64,000 nucleotides of DNA. Source: Marinomonas shanghaiensis. GTDB taxonomy: Bacteria > Pseudomonadota > Gammaproteobacteria > Pseudomonadales > Marinomonadaceae. Made by a program: the position numbers and the translations under genes. The stretch spans positions 62,001-126,000 of the forward strand of contig NZ_QGOK01000013.1 of NCBI RefSeq assembly GCF_003259175.1. Direction: 5' to 3'. The notes beneath the pieces are model-generated. The model saw only the letters and a program-made list of their open reading frames with translations. It did not search any database and was not told the DNA's origin. Positions 52,735 through 60,880 of the stretch are shown one piece after another. Every line of letters begins with the position of its first letter. Within the stretch, counting starts at the first letter, position 1.

Positions 52735-53634
52735 TTGAACGCTACTGATCTAACACTGTTCGTTCATGTTGCCGACTCGGGATCTTTTAATAAAGCGGCC
52801 GAATTAGCTGGCCTTTCAACACCGGCACTGAGTAAACGCATTAGTAAGCTTGAACAAGACCTTGGTGCGCAGTTGATTCATCGCACCACAAGGCGGCTCA
52901 GTTTGACCGAAGCGGGGGAGAGTTTGTATGTCCATGCGAAAAATATAGAAGGCCAAGTCAGCGATGCGATTGCCTCTGTGTCAGCCTTTAGCCAAGGTTT
53001 AACGGGGACGATTAAAATGTCGGTACCGACTATTTCCGGTGAGTTGTTACTGGCCGAAGCCATTGCCGAATTTTGTCAAAAATATCCCAATATCAGTGTG
53101 GATATGCGCCTTGAAAACGATTTTGTCGATCTTGTGGGAGAAGGACTCGATCTGGCCATTCGCACCGGTAAGTTGGAAGATTCTAGTTTGATCGCTAAGC
53201 CTTTAATCCAGTCCAATTGGATTGTCTGTTGCTCACCAAGCTATCTTGAGACACAGGGTGAAGTCAATGATCTAGAGGCGCTGAAAGACCATAATTGTTT
53301 GGCCTATACCTACCAAGCCCAAGGTTCGTTTGATTGGCGTTTTACTCGAAATGGCATTGAAGAAAGTGTGCGAATTAGCGGTAGTTTCGCCACGAATAAC
53401 GCCCAAGCATTGCGCAAGGCGGCTTTGGCGGGGTTCGGGATTGTCTATGTGCCGCGCTGCTGCGTGTATGAAGATCTACAGCAAGGCAAGCTGGTCGCTA
53501 TTTTGACGGATTACCAACCGCGGCGGCTGGGGGTTTACGCCATTTACCCTTTTACAAAATACTTGCCAGAAAAGCTTCGTTTATTGATAGAGCATATCAA
53601 GCAGGCGTATCAGAATAAGAAAGAATATTTTTGA
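52735..53634 (+). CDS. LysR-family transcriptional regulator
   Basis: A 299-residue LysR protein (DLTLFVHVADSGSFNKAAELAGLSTPALSKRISKLEQDLG, then an effector domain of the CrgA-like group). The start appears to be TTG at 52735, preceded by ATGGAGCC; no ATG is suitably placed. It is divergent from the lldD-like gene by 117 bases and is its most likely regulator. Confidence 0.88.
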   Translation: MNATDLTLFVHVADSGSFNKAAELAGLSTPALSKRISKLEQDLGAQLIHRTTRRLSLTEAGESLYVHAKNIEGQVSDAIASVSAFSQGLTGTIKMSVPTISGELLLAEAIAEFCQKYPNISVDMRLENDFVDLVGEGLDLAIRTGKLEDSSLIAKPLIQSNWIVCCSPSYLETQGEVNDLEALKDHNCLAYTYQAQGSFDWRFTRNGIEESVRISGSFATNNAQALRKAALAGFGIVYVPRCCVYEDLQQGKLVAILTDYQPRRLGVYAIYPFTKYLPEKLRLLIEHIKQAYQNKKEYF

Positions 53635-53674
53635 TAGGATGGTGAAAGAAAGTCTAGATGAGCGTTTATTTTCT

Positions 53675-53702
53675 AGTTATGATGCTAAATTACATCATAA
53701 CT
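53675..53702. promoter_or_regulatory. Perfect palindrome, probable ParD operator
   Basis: AGTTATGATG (53675-53684) and CATCATAACT (53693-53702) are exact reverse complements with an eight-base spacer. They lie 20 bases upstream of parD, as expected for antitoxin autoregulation. Confidence 0.65.
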
Positions 53703-53722
53703 GCATCATGAGGTGTATTGAG

Positions 53723-53980
53723 ATGACCAGAGCCAGTATTTCCATTACAGAGCCTAATGCCGAATGGCTTCAGTCTCAAATTGACAGCAAAGAGTTTTCC
53801 AGTCGTAGTGATGTCATTAACGATCTCATTCGTAAAGCGCGTCAAAAAGAAAATGAAAATAGTATCGAGGAGCTTCGTTCTGCATTAATTGCTGGCGAAA
53901 AAAGTGGCTTAAGCCTGAAAACACCAGAGGAGATTATCCAAACCGTGATGGATAAGCACCGAGAAAATGATAGCTTATAA
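53723..53980 (+). CDS. parD: ParD-family antitoxin
   Basis: An 85-residue ribbon-helix-helix antitoxin: ASISITEPNAEWLQSQIDSKEFSSRSDVINDLIRKAR is the DNA-binding part and the acidic C-terminal half wraps the toxin. I use the ATG at 53723 (AGGTG ahead) because the frame extension to 53639 runs through the palindromic operator. It overlaps parE by 14 bases. Confidence 0.9.
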   Translation: MTRASISITEPNAEWLQSQIDSKEFSSRSDVINDLIRKARQKENENSIEELRSALIAGEKSGLSLKTPEEIIQTVMDKHRENDSL

Positions 53981-54254
53981 ACTATCAGAAGCGGCAGCTG
54001 AAGACTTCGAGGCAATTTTCGAGTTTGGTATTGAACAGTTTGGTCTGTCCAAAGCATTAGATTATCAGCTTGGCATGAAAAAACGTTTTGATGCTATTGC
54101 TTATCAACCAAAACAGTACCCAGCCATTAATCACATTCGTTTAGGGTACTTCCGTAGTGTTTACGGCTCACATTCGATTTACTACCGTTTAGATAAGGAA
54201 CATATCTTAATTGTACGTATTTTAGGGAAGCAGGATATAAAAACGGAACTTTAA
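53967..54254 (+). CDS. parE: ParE-family toxin
   Basis: A 95-residue RelE/ParE-superfamily toxin (YKLSEAAAEDFEAIFEFGIEQFG, then LGYFRSVYGSHSIYYRLDKEHILIVRILGKQD). ParE toxins inhibit DNA gyrase. Length and C-terminal strand are complete and the antitoxin is intact, so the module is probably functional. A few hundred bases of featureless sequence follow. Confidence 0.9.
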   Translation: MIAYKLSEAAAEDFEAIFEFGIEQFGLSKALDYQLGMKKRFDAIAYQPKQYPAINHIRLGYFRSVYGSHSIYYRLDKEHILIVRILGKQDIKTEL

Positions 54255-54400
54255 AGAAGTGAAGTGGTAAGTAAAAAGACAGTCGACTTACTTAAGTTCA
54301 ACCGCAATACTTTTAGCCAGCTGCTTAAGTGAAGAGGCTTTCCATTTGGCTGTTTTGTCCTTATTCTTAATTTTTTAGTGGTTTTACGATAGGAGCACTT

Positions 54401-54643
54401 ATGTCTGGTCAAGGTTCTGGCGGCAATGTGATTGCGGCACTTTGTAATGTTTTTATTCCCGGATTAGGTCAATTGGTCCAAGGTCGAATCTTTATGGCGC
54501 TGTTCTTTTTTGTGGCAACCGCGGTGAGTTATGCCTTGGGCGCGACCGTTATTCTGTTTTTCATGTGGCTAGTTGGTGCGGTTTTTCATCTGTGGTCTAT
54601 TATTGACGCCGCCCGTTTCTCTCGAATTCGTTCGGTTTTATGA
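54401..54643 (+). CDS. Small membrane protein, TM2-like
   Basis: An 80-residue protein with two hydrophobic segments (VIAALCNVFIPGLGQLVQGRIFMALFFFVAT and YALGATVILFFMWLVGAVFHLWSI). The PGLGQLVQGR motif resembles the TM2 domain. A good RBS (TAGGAG) precedes it and a strong terminator follows, so it is a real monocistronic gene. The function is unknown. Confidence 0.75.
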   Translation: MSGQGSGGNVIAALCNVFIPGLGQLVQGRIFMALFFFVATAVSYALGATVILFFMWLVGAVFHLWSIIDAARFSRIRSVL

Positions 54644-54675
54644 TGTGGGTTTGATGGCGGAAAAATGTATTGTAT

Positions 54676-54708
54676 AAAAAGGAGCCAAGTTGAAATAGGC
54701 TCCTTTTT
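54676..54708 (+). terminator. Rho-independent terminator
   Basis: AAAAAGGAGCC (54676-54686) pairs with GGCTCCTTTTT (54698-54708). It serves the small membrane protein gene and, from the other side, the convergent DoxX gene. Confidence 0.9.
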
Positions 54709-54725
54709 ATAGTCGTCATACCACT

Positions 54726-55301
54726 TTAGAATTGTTTTTTAAGCAGGCGATCTAGCGAGAAATAACCGCCACCAAATGCGGCGATTAACAACGCGCCAGC
54801 CGTCCAGAAAATAGAGGCAAGTTCTGCTTTTAATTGTACTGAAGCAAGAAAGGTCCCGCCGCCATCGGCTAAGCGTTTTATGCCATTGGCAGTGAAAAAC
54901 TCACTGCCAGAGTTCAGTGCCTCTATGCCTGCTTGGGTTAATAACGCATCGCCATAAGGGTGAGCAATGTGGAACCATAAGGTGATGGCTAACATGACCG
55001 CATTGGCTAGAGCGATGGGGCGCGTTAGCAAGCCAGCCACAAGAAACATACCACCAAAGAACTGCATGCCAGCTAGCATAGGAGACCAAAGCCAGCCGGG
55101 ATAAAAGCCTAAGTTTTCCACAAAGCCAACTTGAGCAAATGGCGCGACTATTTTAGGCCAGCCTTCAATCACCAACATGCCGCCAATGATAATACGAAAC
55201 AATGCCCAGCCAAATGGTTGCGCGAATGTATTATAAAAATTGCTCATAAATGGTAAGTATAGATGGTTCTTTTCGTTCTTAAAGACAGGTAGATTGGACA
55301 T
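54726..55301 (-). CDS. DoxX-family membrane protein
   Basis: A 191-residue four-helix DoxX protein (GWALFRIIIGGMLVIEGWPKI, GMQFFGGMFLVAGLLTRPIALANAVMLAITLWFHIAHPYG, TAGALLIAAFGGGYFSLDRLL). The start ATG at 55301 follows GAGAGGG; a longer frame lacks an RBS. DoxX proteins are linked to redox and thiol stress, but the function here is undefined. Confidence 0.85.
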   Translation of the reverse strand: MSNLPVFKNEKNHLYLPFMSNFYNTFAQPFGWALFRIIIGGMLVIEGWPKIVAPFAQVGFVENLGFYPGWLWSPMLAGMQFFGGMFLVAGLLTRPIALANAVMLAITLWFHIAHPYGDALLTQAGIEALNSGSEFFTANGIKRLADGGGTFLASVQLKAELASIFWTAGALLIAAFGGGYFSLDRLLKKQF

Positions 55302-55527
55302 GTTTTCCCTCTCGACGTTAGTCGTTTCCATAGGTGGTTTTGATAAGCAAGAGAGTAACATTAGGTATTTTTATAGTGCTGATTTGGATCAAGCCATTGC
55401 TATTCATATAAGGTGAAATTGAGAATGAATGCTTTGGCTAAATTGTCCTTTTAGCCTAAAAACGTTTCTATGACGAAAATCAGCAATAAAATAGCCTTGT
55501 CCCATTATAAGTAGGCAGAGATTGAGC

Positions 55528-55944
55528 ATGAAAATTAGAGTGTTTGATAAGACAGACCAAGATCAGGTGGTTGCTCTATGGCATGCCTGTGGCCTTGTTG
55601 TTCCACAAAATGATCCGGTGAAGGACATTGATAGGAAGCGAAAAGTAGATCCTGATTTATTTTTGGTGGGTTATATAGAAGAGGAGATTATTGCCACTGT
55701 GATGGGGGGTTACGAAGGTCATCGTGGTTGGATTAATTATTTGGCGGTAAAGCCGTCGTACCAAAGAAAGGACTTTGGCCAAGCGATAATGCAGGCTGTG
55801 GAGGCACGGATAAAAGCCAAAGGCTGTCCGAAAATTAATCTGCAAGTGCGCTCTTCTAACGAAGCCGTTATTCGATTCTATCAATCATTGGGCTATGGCG
55901 TAGAGCCTGTTATCGGGATGGGGAAGCGTCTTGAAAAAGATTAA
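55528..55944 (+). CDS. ypeA: GNAT-family acetyltransferase, YpeA-like
   Basis: A 138-residue GNAT protein alignable along its length with E. coli YpeA: MKIRVFDKTDQDQVVALWHACGL, NDPVKDIDRKRKVDPDLFLV, MGGYEGHRGWINYLAV, the acetyl-CoA loop YQRKDFGQAIM and the tail MGKRLEKD. The usual QxxGxG/A loop is altered (RKDFGQ). The ATG at 55528 is preferred over a TTG two codons earlier. The acceptor is unknown. Confidence 0.85.
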   Translation: MKIRVFDKTDQDQVVALWHACGLVVPQNDPVKDIDRKRKVDPDLFLVGYIEEEIIATVMGGYEGHRGWINYLAVKPSYQRKDFGQAIMQAVEARIKAKGCPKINLQVRSSNEAVIRFYQSLGYGVEPVIGMGKRLEKD

Positions 55945-55946
55945 GA

Positions 55947-55968
55947 CAGACAGCCAATAGGCTATCTG
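55947..55968. terminator. Hairpin between convergent genes
   Basis: CAGACAGCC, AATA, GGCTATCTG: nine-base arms with one mismatch, spanning the 3' end of the reductase gene. Probably a shared terminator with the convergent acetyltransferase gene. Confidence 0.45.
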
Positions 55969-56939
55969 CTTAACAAATGTTGATTGGCGCAGTTTTGTGA
56001 GATGTCGCCATTTAATGCATTGATTAAGTTATCTACGGCACAGGTAATCATCGCAAGACGGGTTTCGGCGGTTGCCGAACCTATGTGTGGAAACAATACT
56101 GCATTGTCCAGTTTGCAAAGTGGCGAGTCGCTCGGTAATGGTTCCACTTCAAAGACGTCCAACCCAGCCGCGCGAATGGTGCCATTGCTTAAAGCCTCGA
56201 CAAGCGCTGCTTCGTCGATCACTTTGCCACGGGAGCCATTGATGAAAATGGCGCTTTTCTTCATCATGGCGAATTCTTTTGCACCAATTAATCGTTCGGT
56301 GTCTGGTGTTAACGGCGTCATCACACAGACGAAGTCTGACGTTTGAAGCAGTTCTTCCATGTTCATATAAGTAGCGTTTAAGTCTTGTTCAGCATCTGGT
56401 TTACGACTCCGGTTGCTGTACTGAATCTTCATATCAAAACCAAAATGCCCGCGCTTAGCAATCGCATAACCAATGCGTCCCATACCAATGATGCCTAGTG
56501 TTTTACCGTGTACATCGGTGCCGTAAAGCGACTCACCAATGTTACTGTTCCAGCGACCTTCTCGGACCATGTTAGATAATTCAACAGCGCGTCGTGCTGT
56601 GCACATGATGAGCGTAAACATAGTATCGGCGGTGGTTTCGTTCAGTACGCCTGGTGTATGCATTAAGGGAATATCGCGCTTGGCAAGATACGCTAAATTG
56701 TACTGATCTGTGCCGACGGAAATCGTTGATGCGGCTTTTAGCTTAGGTGCAAGATCCAATAGCTCAGAGCTCATATCTGTGCTGGAACCAATTAACCCCT
56801 CTGCATCGGCAAGAGCCGCTTTAAAGGCATCTTTGTTGTCTTCATTGATGCCATTAAAGAAGGTGACATTAAATTGCTCGTCAAGTCGCAGGCGTTCTTG
56901 TGCTGGAATATCTCGGTATAAAATGATTTTCTTCTTCAT
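55962..56939 (-). CDS. 2-hydroxyacid dehydrogenase (GhrB/KguD-like)
   Basis: A 325-residue D-isomer-specific 2-hydroxyacid dehydrogenase close to E. coli GhrB. It has the NAD(P) loop GIIGMGRIGYAIAKRGHFGFD, catalytic arginine in NGSRGKVIDE, glutamate in DVFEVEPLPSDSPL, and histidine in PHIGSAT. GhrB homologues act on glyoxylate, hydroxypyruvate or 2-ketogluconate; KguD reduces 2-keto-6-phosphogluconate to 6-phosphogluconate. Being one base downstream of a KguK-like kinase and under a PtxS-like repressor, the KguD role is favoured by context. Confidence 0.88.
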   Translation of the reverse strand: MKKKIILYRDIPAQERLRLDEQFNVTFFNGINEDNKDAFKAALADAEGLIGSSTDMSSELLDLAPKLKAASTISVGTDQYNLAYLAKRDIPLMHTPGVLNETTADTMFTLIMCTARRAVELSNMVREGRWNSNIGESLYGTDVHGKTLGIIGMGRIGYAIAKRGHFGFDMKIQYSNRSRKPDAEQDLNATYMNMEELLQTSDFVCVMTPLTPDTERLIGAKEFAMMKKSAIFINGSRGKVIDEAALVEALSNGTIRAAGLDVFEVEPLPSDSPLCKLDNAVLFPHIGSATAETRLAMITCAVDNLINALNGDISQNCANQHLLSR

Positions 56940-56940
56940 C

Positions 56941-57900
56941 CTATGACTCCTGTTCTAGCTCGTTTAATGTGGCTCTCGTTGGCAAGCCTTCGCTGTCGCC
57001 ACGCACTTGTACGGTTAAAGAACCTAACAGATTACCACGACGCGCAGCTTGCTTCATGGTTTTACCGTCAAGCAACGCCGAGATCACCCCCACGGCAAAA
57101 CTATCGCCGGCACCCACGGTATCGACCACTTTTGCTACAGGGAAGCCAGCCACTGTGCCTGATTCACCCTTATTCGTTTTGAAATAGGCGCCTTTGCTAC
57201 CGAGTTTAACGATAACCGTTTTGACGCCATGTTGAAGATAAAAGTCCGCAATCACTTCTGGTTGGTCGCTGCCCGCGAGGATTTTGCCCTCTTCTATGCC
57301 TGGTAAAACAATGTCGCTGGCAAAGGCAAACTCATTAATGGTCGCCACCATAGTGGCTTGATCCGGCCACAGAGTAGGGCGCAAATTGGTATCAAAAGAC
57401 ACGCTGCAACCTTGTTCTTTGGCTAGGTTTAAGGCGTGTTTTGTCGCTTCACGCATGGTGCTGGATACGGCTATCGAGATGCCCGTTAGATGTAAATGGG
57501 TACCCGGTTTGAATAAATTTTCGTCTATGTCTGTCGTGCTTAATGTGGAAGCAGCAGAATTTTTACGGAAATACTCGACCTTAGGGTCGCTGCCATCGGT
57601 AACATTGGATTTCAGCATAAAACCAGTAGCATGGTTGGCACTTTCAGAAATCCAATCGGTACGAATGTTCTCTTTGCTGATTGCTTGGCGAATAAATTGT
57701 CCAAAACTGTCTTTACCGACTTTGCTAATGTAGCAGGCTTCAAAACCCAAACGCGCCATACCAATAGCGACGTTGACTTCCGCCCCAGCCAAAGAGCGAT
57801 GGAACTCTTCAATGTCAGCAAGTTGCCCTGGCGTTTTGGCCACAAACATGGCCATGGCTTCACCAAGCGTAACAAAAGAGTGTGTTTGCTTTGTTTCCAT
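56941..57900 (-). CDS. PfkB-family sugar-acid kinase (2-ketogluconokinase or KDG kinase)
   Basis: A 319-residue ribokinase-fold kinase: N-terminal substrate motif SLAGAEVNVAIGMARLGF, SFDTNLRPTLWPDQATMV, and the catalytic GAGDSFAVGVISALLDG with the base aspartate. It may be either 2-dehydro-3-deoxygluconokinase (KdgK) or 2-ketogluconokinase (KguK). The neighbours (GhrB/KguD-like reductase, PtxS-like LacI) favour KguK, while the GH105 pathway elsewhere in the window would need a KdgK. It follows dctM by 20 bases. Confidence 0.85.
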   Translation of the reverse strand: METKQTHSFVTLGEAMAMFVAKTPGQLADIEEFHRSLAGAEVNVAIGMARLGFEACYISKVGKDSFGQFIRQAISKENIRTDWISESANHATGFMLKSNVTDGSDPKVEYFRKNSAASTLSTTDIDENLFKPGTHLHLTGISIAVSSTMREATKHALNLAKEQGCSVSFDTNLRPTLWPDQATMVATINEFAFASDIVLPGIEEGKILAGSDQPEVIADFYLQHGVKTVIVKLGSKGAYFKTNKGESGTVAGFPVAKVVDTVGAGDSFAVGVISALLDGKTMKQAARRGNLLGSLTVQVRGDSEGLPTRATLNELEQES

Positions 57901-57920
57901 TATGGATAATTCCTTCTTTT

Positions 57921-59180
57921 TTAGATCAATAACATAAATGGCATAAATATCACGGCAATCAGCACCAGCACGATGACCGCAATATATGGCATGACGGCTT
58001 TAAATGATCGGTCGATGGATAAGTCACCAATAGCGCTTGCGATTAATAAACACAATCCATATGGCGGTGTAATTAAGCCAATGGATAAAGTGATGATAAC
58101 GACGATACCAAGCTGAACAGGGTCGACCCCTAATGTAAGCGCGACCGGGTAAACAACAGGTACAAATAGCACCATGGCAGGAATAGCGTCCATGAAGGTA
58201 CCGACAAATAAAAAGAAGGCCACAATAATGAATAGGAATAAGTATTCATTGCTGCCCATTCCACTGAAAAATCCCGATACAATGGCGTTGATTTGGTAAT
58301 AACCGAGAAACTCCCCGAGTGCCGAAGCGGCAGCTAAAGCGAAGAGTGATAAACAGCTTAGTTTTAATGTTTCGGTGAAAATCTTGGGCAAATCTTTTAG
58401 GCTAATAGATTTATAGTAAAACGCGCTGACGAAGTAAGCATAAACTGCGGAGAAAGCAGCCGCTTCTGTTGGAGTGAAGACACCAAAAACAATACCTCCA
58501 ATAATGATAAGCGGCGTGATCATTGCCGGAATGGCATCTTTTGTTAATGCTATAAATTCCGTACGACTGATTTTTTCTGCTTTTGGTAAGTTGTCACGTT
58601 TGGCAATAATACTAATGACAAACATCATGCCAAGGCCGATTAAAACCCCAGGCACCATGCCGCCGATGAACAATTGTCCAACAGAGGTGTTGGTTAATCC
58701 ACCATAAATGACCATGGTGATGCTAGGGGGAATGATGCCACCAATAGTAGATGAGGCCGCTGTAACGCCAACCGACATTTCGCGGCTGTAGCCTTTGTTG
58801 ATCATGTTAGGTATGAGGATTTTTCCAACACCAGCGGTATCGGCCGTTGAGGATCCACTGACACCTGCAAACAACATGGACACCAAAACGTTAGCGTGGC
58901 CTAAACCGCCAGGTTTGCGACCGACTAAGGCGATAGAAAAGTTGATCAGTCGGTGAGAAATTTGACCGCTATTCATGATGTTGGCTGTTAGTACAAAAAG
59001 TGGCACCGCGAGCAACACATAAGAGTTGAGACCGTAGAACATCTTCATTGGGATCATGGTCGTTGGCGCGCCAGTCATGGTGCCAATACCCACTAAAGAT
59101 GCAATACCGATAGAGAAGGCAATGGGTATCCCAAGGATAATAAGACCAACAAATAATAAGGTAATTAACGCGAGTTCCAT
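57921..59180 (-). CDS. TRAP transporter large permease (DctM)
   Basis: A 419-residue DctM subunit (MELALITLLFVGLIILGIPI, FVLTANIMNSGQISHRLI, GVSGSSTADTAGVGKILIP, IIPPSITMVIYG, GTFMDAIPAMVLFVPVVYPV, GLITPPYGLCLLIASAIG). Its start overlaps the DctQ 3' end by 16 bases. It provides sodium-coupled uptake of the sugar acid bound by the DctP upstream. Confidence 0.92.
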   Translation of the reverse strand: MELALITLLFVGLIILGIPIAFSIGIASLVGIGTMTGAPTTMIPMKMFYGLNSYVLLAVPLFVLTANIMNSGQISHRLINFSIALVGRKPGGLGHANVLVSMLFAGVSGSSTADTAGVGKILIPNMINKGYSREMSVGVTAASSTIGGIIPPSITMVIYGGLTNTSVGQLFIGGMVPGVLIGLGMMFVISIIAKRDNLPKAEKISRTEFIALTKDAIPAMITPLIIIGGIVFGVFTPTEAAAFSAVYAYFVSAFYYKSISLKDLPKIFTETLKLSCLSLFALAAASALGEFLGYYQINAIVSGFFSGMGSNEYLFLFIIVAFFLFVGTFMDAIPAMVLFVPVVYPVALTLGVDPVQLGIVVIITLSIGLITPPYGLCLLIASAIGDLSIDRSFKAVMPYIAVIVLVLIAVIFMPFMLLI

Positions 59181-59662
59181 GATGCCTCCTTAAAGCAGGA
59201 CAGTGTTTTCACTTCGTTGTAGATGTTATCCACCAGATAAACACTGGAGCTTATAAAGGTGATTGGCATGATAAGCCATACATAGCCTTGTCGAAATTCT
59301 GGGATGCTGATCCAACGAGAGTTCCAAAATGCTTGAGTGATCTCAACGCTGTATAAGGAGCAGAATACGCAGAAAATCAACATGATAAGGTTTTGAATGA
59401 TGACTAATACTGAGCGCTTATCGCCTTGGAAATAGTGTGTAAGAACGTCAAAACCGAAATGTTTGTTTTCTTTTACCATGACAGCTGAACCAAGGAACAT
59501 AGCCCAGATAAAGGAATTTACAGCGATTTCTTCCGTCCATAACACCGACATTCCTAGGTAGCGAGTAACCACTTGAATTAAGGTAGCGGCGAGGAAAATC
59601 ACCAGTAGCAAAACACCTAAGCTGATTTGAAGTCGGGCGACAAATGTAGTGAGTATTTTCAT
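59165..59662 (-). CDS. TRAP transporter small permease (DctQ)
   Basis: A 165-residue four-helix DctQ (ATLIQVVTRYLGMSVLWTEEIAVNSFIWAMFLGSAVMVKENKHFGFDVL). Gene order dctP-dctQ-dctM is the standard one; a 54-base gap separates it from dctP. Confidence 0.9.
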   Translation of the reverse strand: MKILTTFVARLQISLGVLLLVIFLAATLIQVVTRYLGMSVLWTEEIAVNSFIWAMFLGSAVMVKENKHFGFDVLTHYFQGDKRSVLVIIQNLIMLIFCVFCSLYSVEITQAFWNSRWISIPEFRQGYVWLIMPITFISSSVYLVDNIYNEVKTLSCFKEASWNSR

Positions 59663-59716
59663 ACCATATATCCTTGAAGCTCCGAGCTGCCCTCGGAGCT
59701 AGGCTAGTAGATAGCG

Positions 59717-60712
59717 TTATTTAGTCTGACGGATGGTTTCAAGTACTTCTGTCATACCGTTTTTCGCTGCCCACTGATCTTGGATAGAAAGGGCTTTTTC
59801 AATGAAAGGAGTGCGATCTAACGTGTTTACGATAGCACCATCATCAATGGCTTTTTGCTTGTAAGTGGACTCTTCATCATACAAAGCTTGGCGTTCTGCT
59901 TGAGTCGCCTCTTTTACGGCTTGGTTGAAGGCTGTACGCTGCTCGTCATTGAAGCTTTCCCATACTGAATTACGCACCAGCAATAAACGAGTGGTGTAGT
60001 CATGACCCGTTTCAGAAATGTACTTACCGTTCGATGTTTTGTGGTGTTCCATTGGAATGAAGTAGGGATAAGCGTTTTCTGCCGCATCAACCACATTGCT
60101 TGATAGCGCTTGGTAAAGTTCAGCCCAAGCAACAGAGGTTGGTACTGCACCGATTTCTTTCCAGTATTGAGACACTACGCCAGATGTTTGAGTACGGATT
60201 TTCATGCCTTTTACATCGGCAAAGCTATTGACCGGTTGCTTGCCATACCAGTGGCGTACACCTGCAGTCCAATAAGCGGCCACACGATACTTCTCACCAG
60301 ATTTTGTGTAGATGATGTCGGCAATATCTTTTCCTACTTTGCCGTCAACTACTTTTTCCCAATGGCTGTAATCGTCAAACAAGTACAACAAAGAGAATAG
60401 ATCTACTTCTTCAATACCTGATGATGTCATAAAACCAGGTGAAACGAGAACCATGTCTGCACCGCCAAGTACCAGTTTTTCAACCAATTCATTTTCATTG
60501 GTACCAATGGTTCCTGCGTGTACTTCTACATTGAAAAGACCTGATTTATCCGCGACTTCTTTCAGTTTCAGCATGCCTGTTTGGTATGGACTGGAGAGGT
60601 TGGTTTGGTTGTGGGCAGCAACGATTTTAATCGTGTCAGATTTGGTTGAATCATCACTGCATCCAGCGAGAGAAATGGCAGCGGCGGTTAGCAGAGTAAA
60701 TAATTTTTTCAT
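59717..60712 (-). CDS. TRAP transporter substrate-binding lipoprotein (DctP)
   Basis: A 331-residue DctP protein with a lipoprotein signal (MKKLFTLLTAAAISLAGCSD, lipobox LAGC), so it is membrane-anchored, which is less usual for TRAP binding proteins. The carboxylate-binding arginine is in VKGMKIRTQTSG, and AELYQALSSNVVDAAENAYP is the conserved ligand loop. It is first in the operon, with a LacI operator 65 bases upstream. Confidence 0.92.
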   Translation of the reverse strand: MKKLFTLLTAAAISLAGCSDDSTKSDTIKIVAAHNQTNLSSPYQTGMLKLKEVADKSGLFNVEVHAGTIGTNENELVEKLVLGGADMVLVSPGFMTSSGIEEVDLFSLLYLFDDYSHWEKVVDGKVGKDIADIIYTKSGEKYRVAAYWTAGVRHWYGKQPVNSFADVKGMKIRTQTSGVVSQYWKEIGAVPTSVAWAELYQALSSNVVDAAENAYPYFIPMEHHKTSNGKYISETGHDYTTRLLLVRNSVWESFNDEQRTAFNQAVKEATQAERQALYDEESTYKQKAIDDGAIVNTLDRTPFIEKALSIQDQWAAKNGMTEVLETIRQTK

Positions 60713-60776
60713 GGTAACTCCATTATGGATCGATTTTTATGATTATGGTGATCACACTTTAGGCAAAAGACGATAT

Positions 60777-60794
60777 CATGGAATCGATTCCATG
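60777..60794. promoter_or_regulatory. Perfect LacI/PtxS-type operator
   Basis: CATGGAATCGATTCCATG is an 18-bp perfect palindrome with the central CG of LacI-family operators. The inner TGGAATCGATTCCA has the same TGnAAnCGnTTnCA layout as the Pseudomonas PtxS site TGAAACCGGTTTCA. It lies between the LacI gene and dctP, upstream of the catabolic operon. Confidence 0.75.
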
Positions 60795-60880
60795 AATAGC
60801 CTTCGCCAATCGCTTTTAAAGAATTTTATGGCTATTTTTTGTTCAATTTGATTTTGTCTAAAGGCTGTTTTGTGAAAGCG

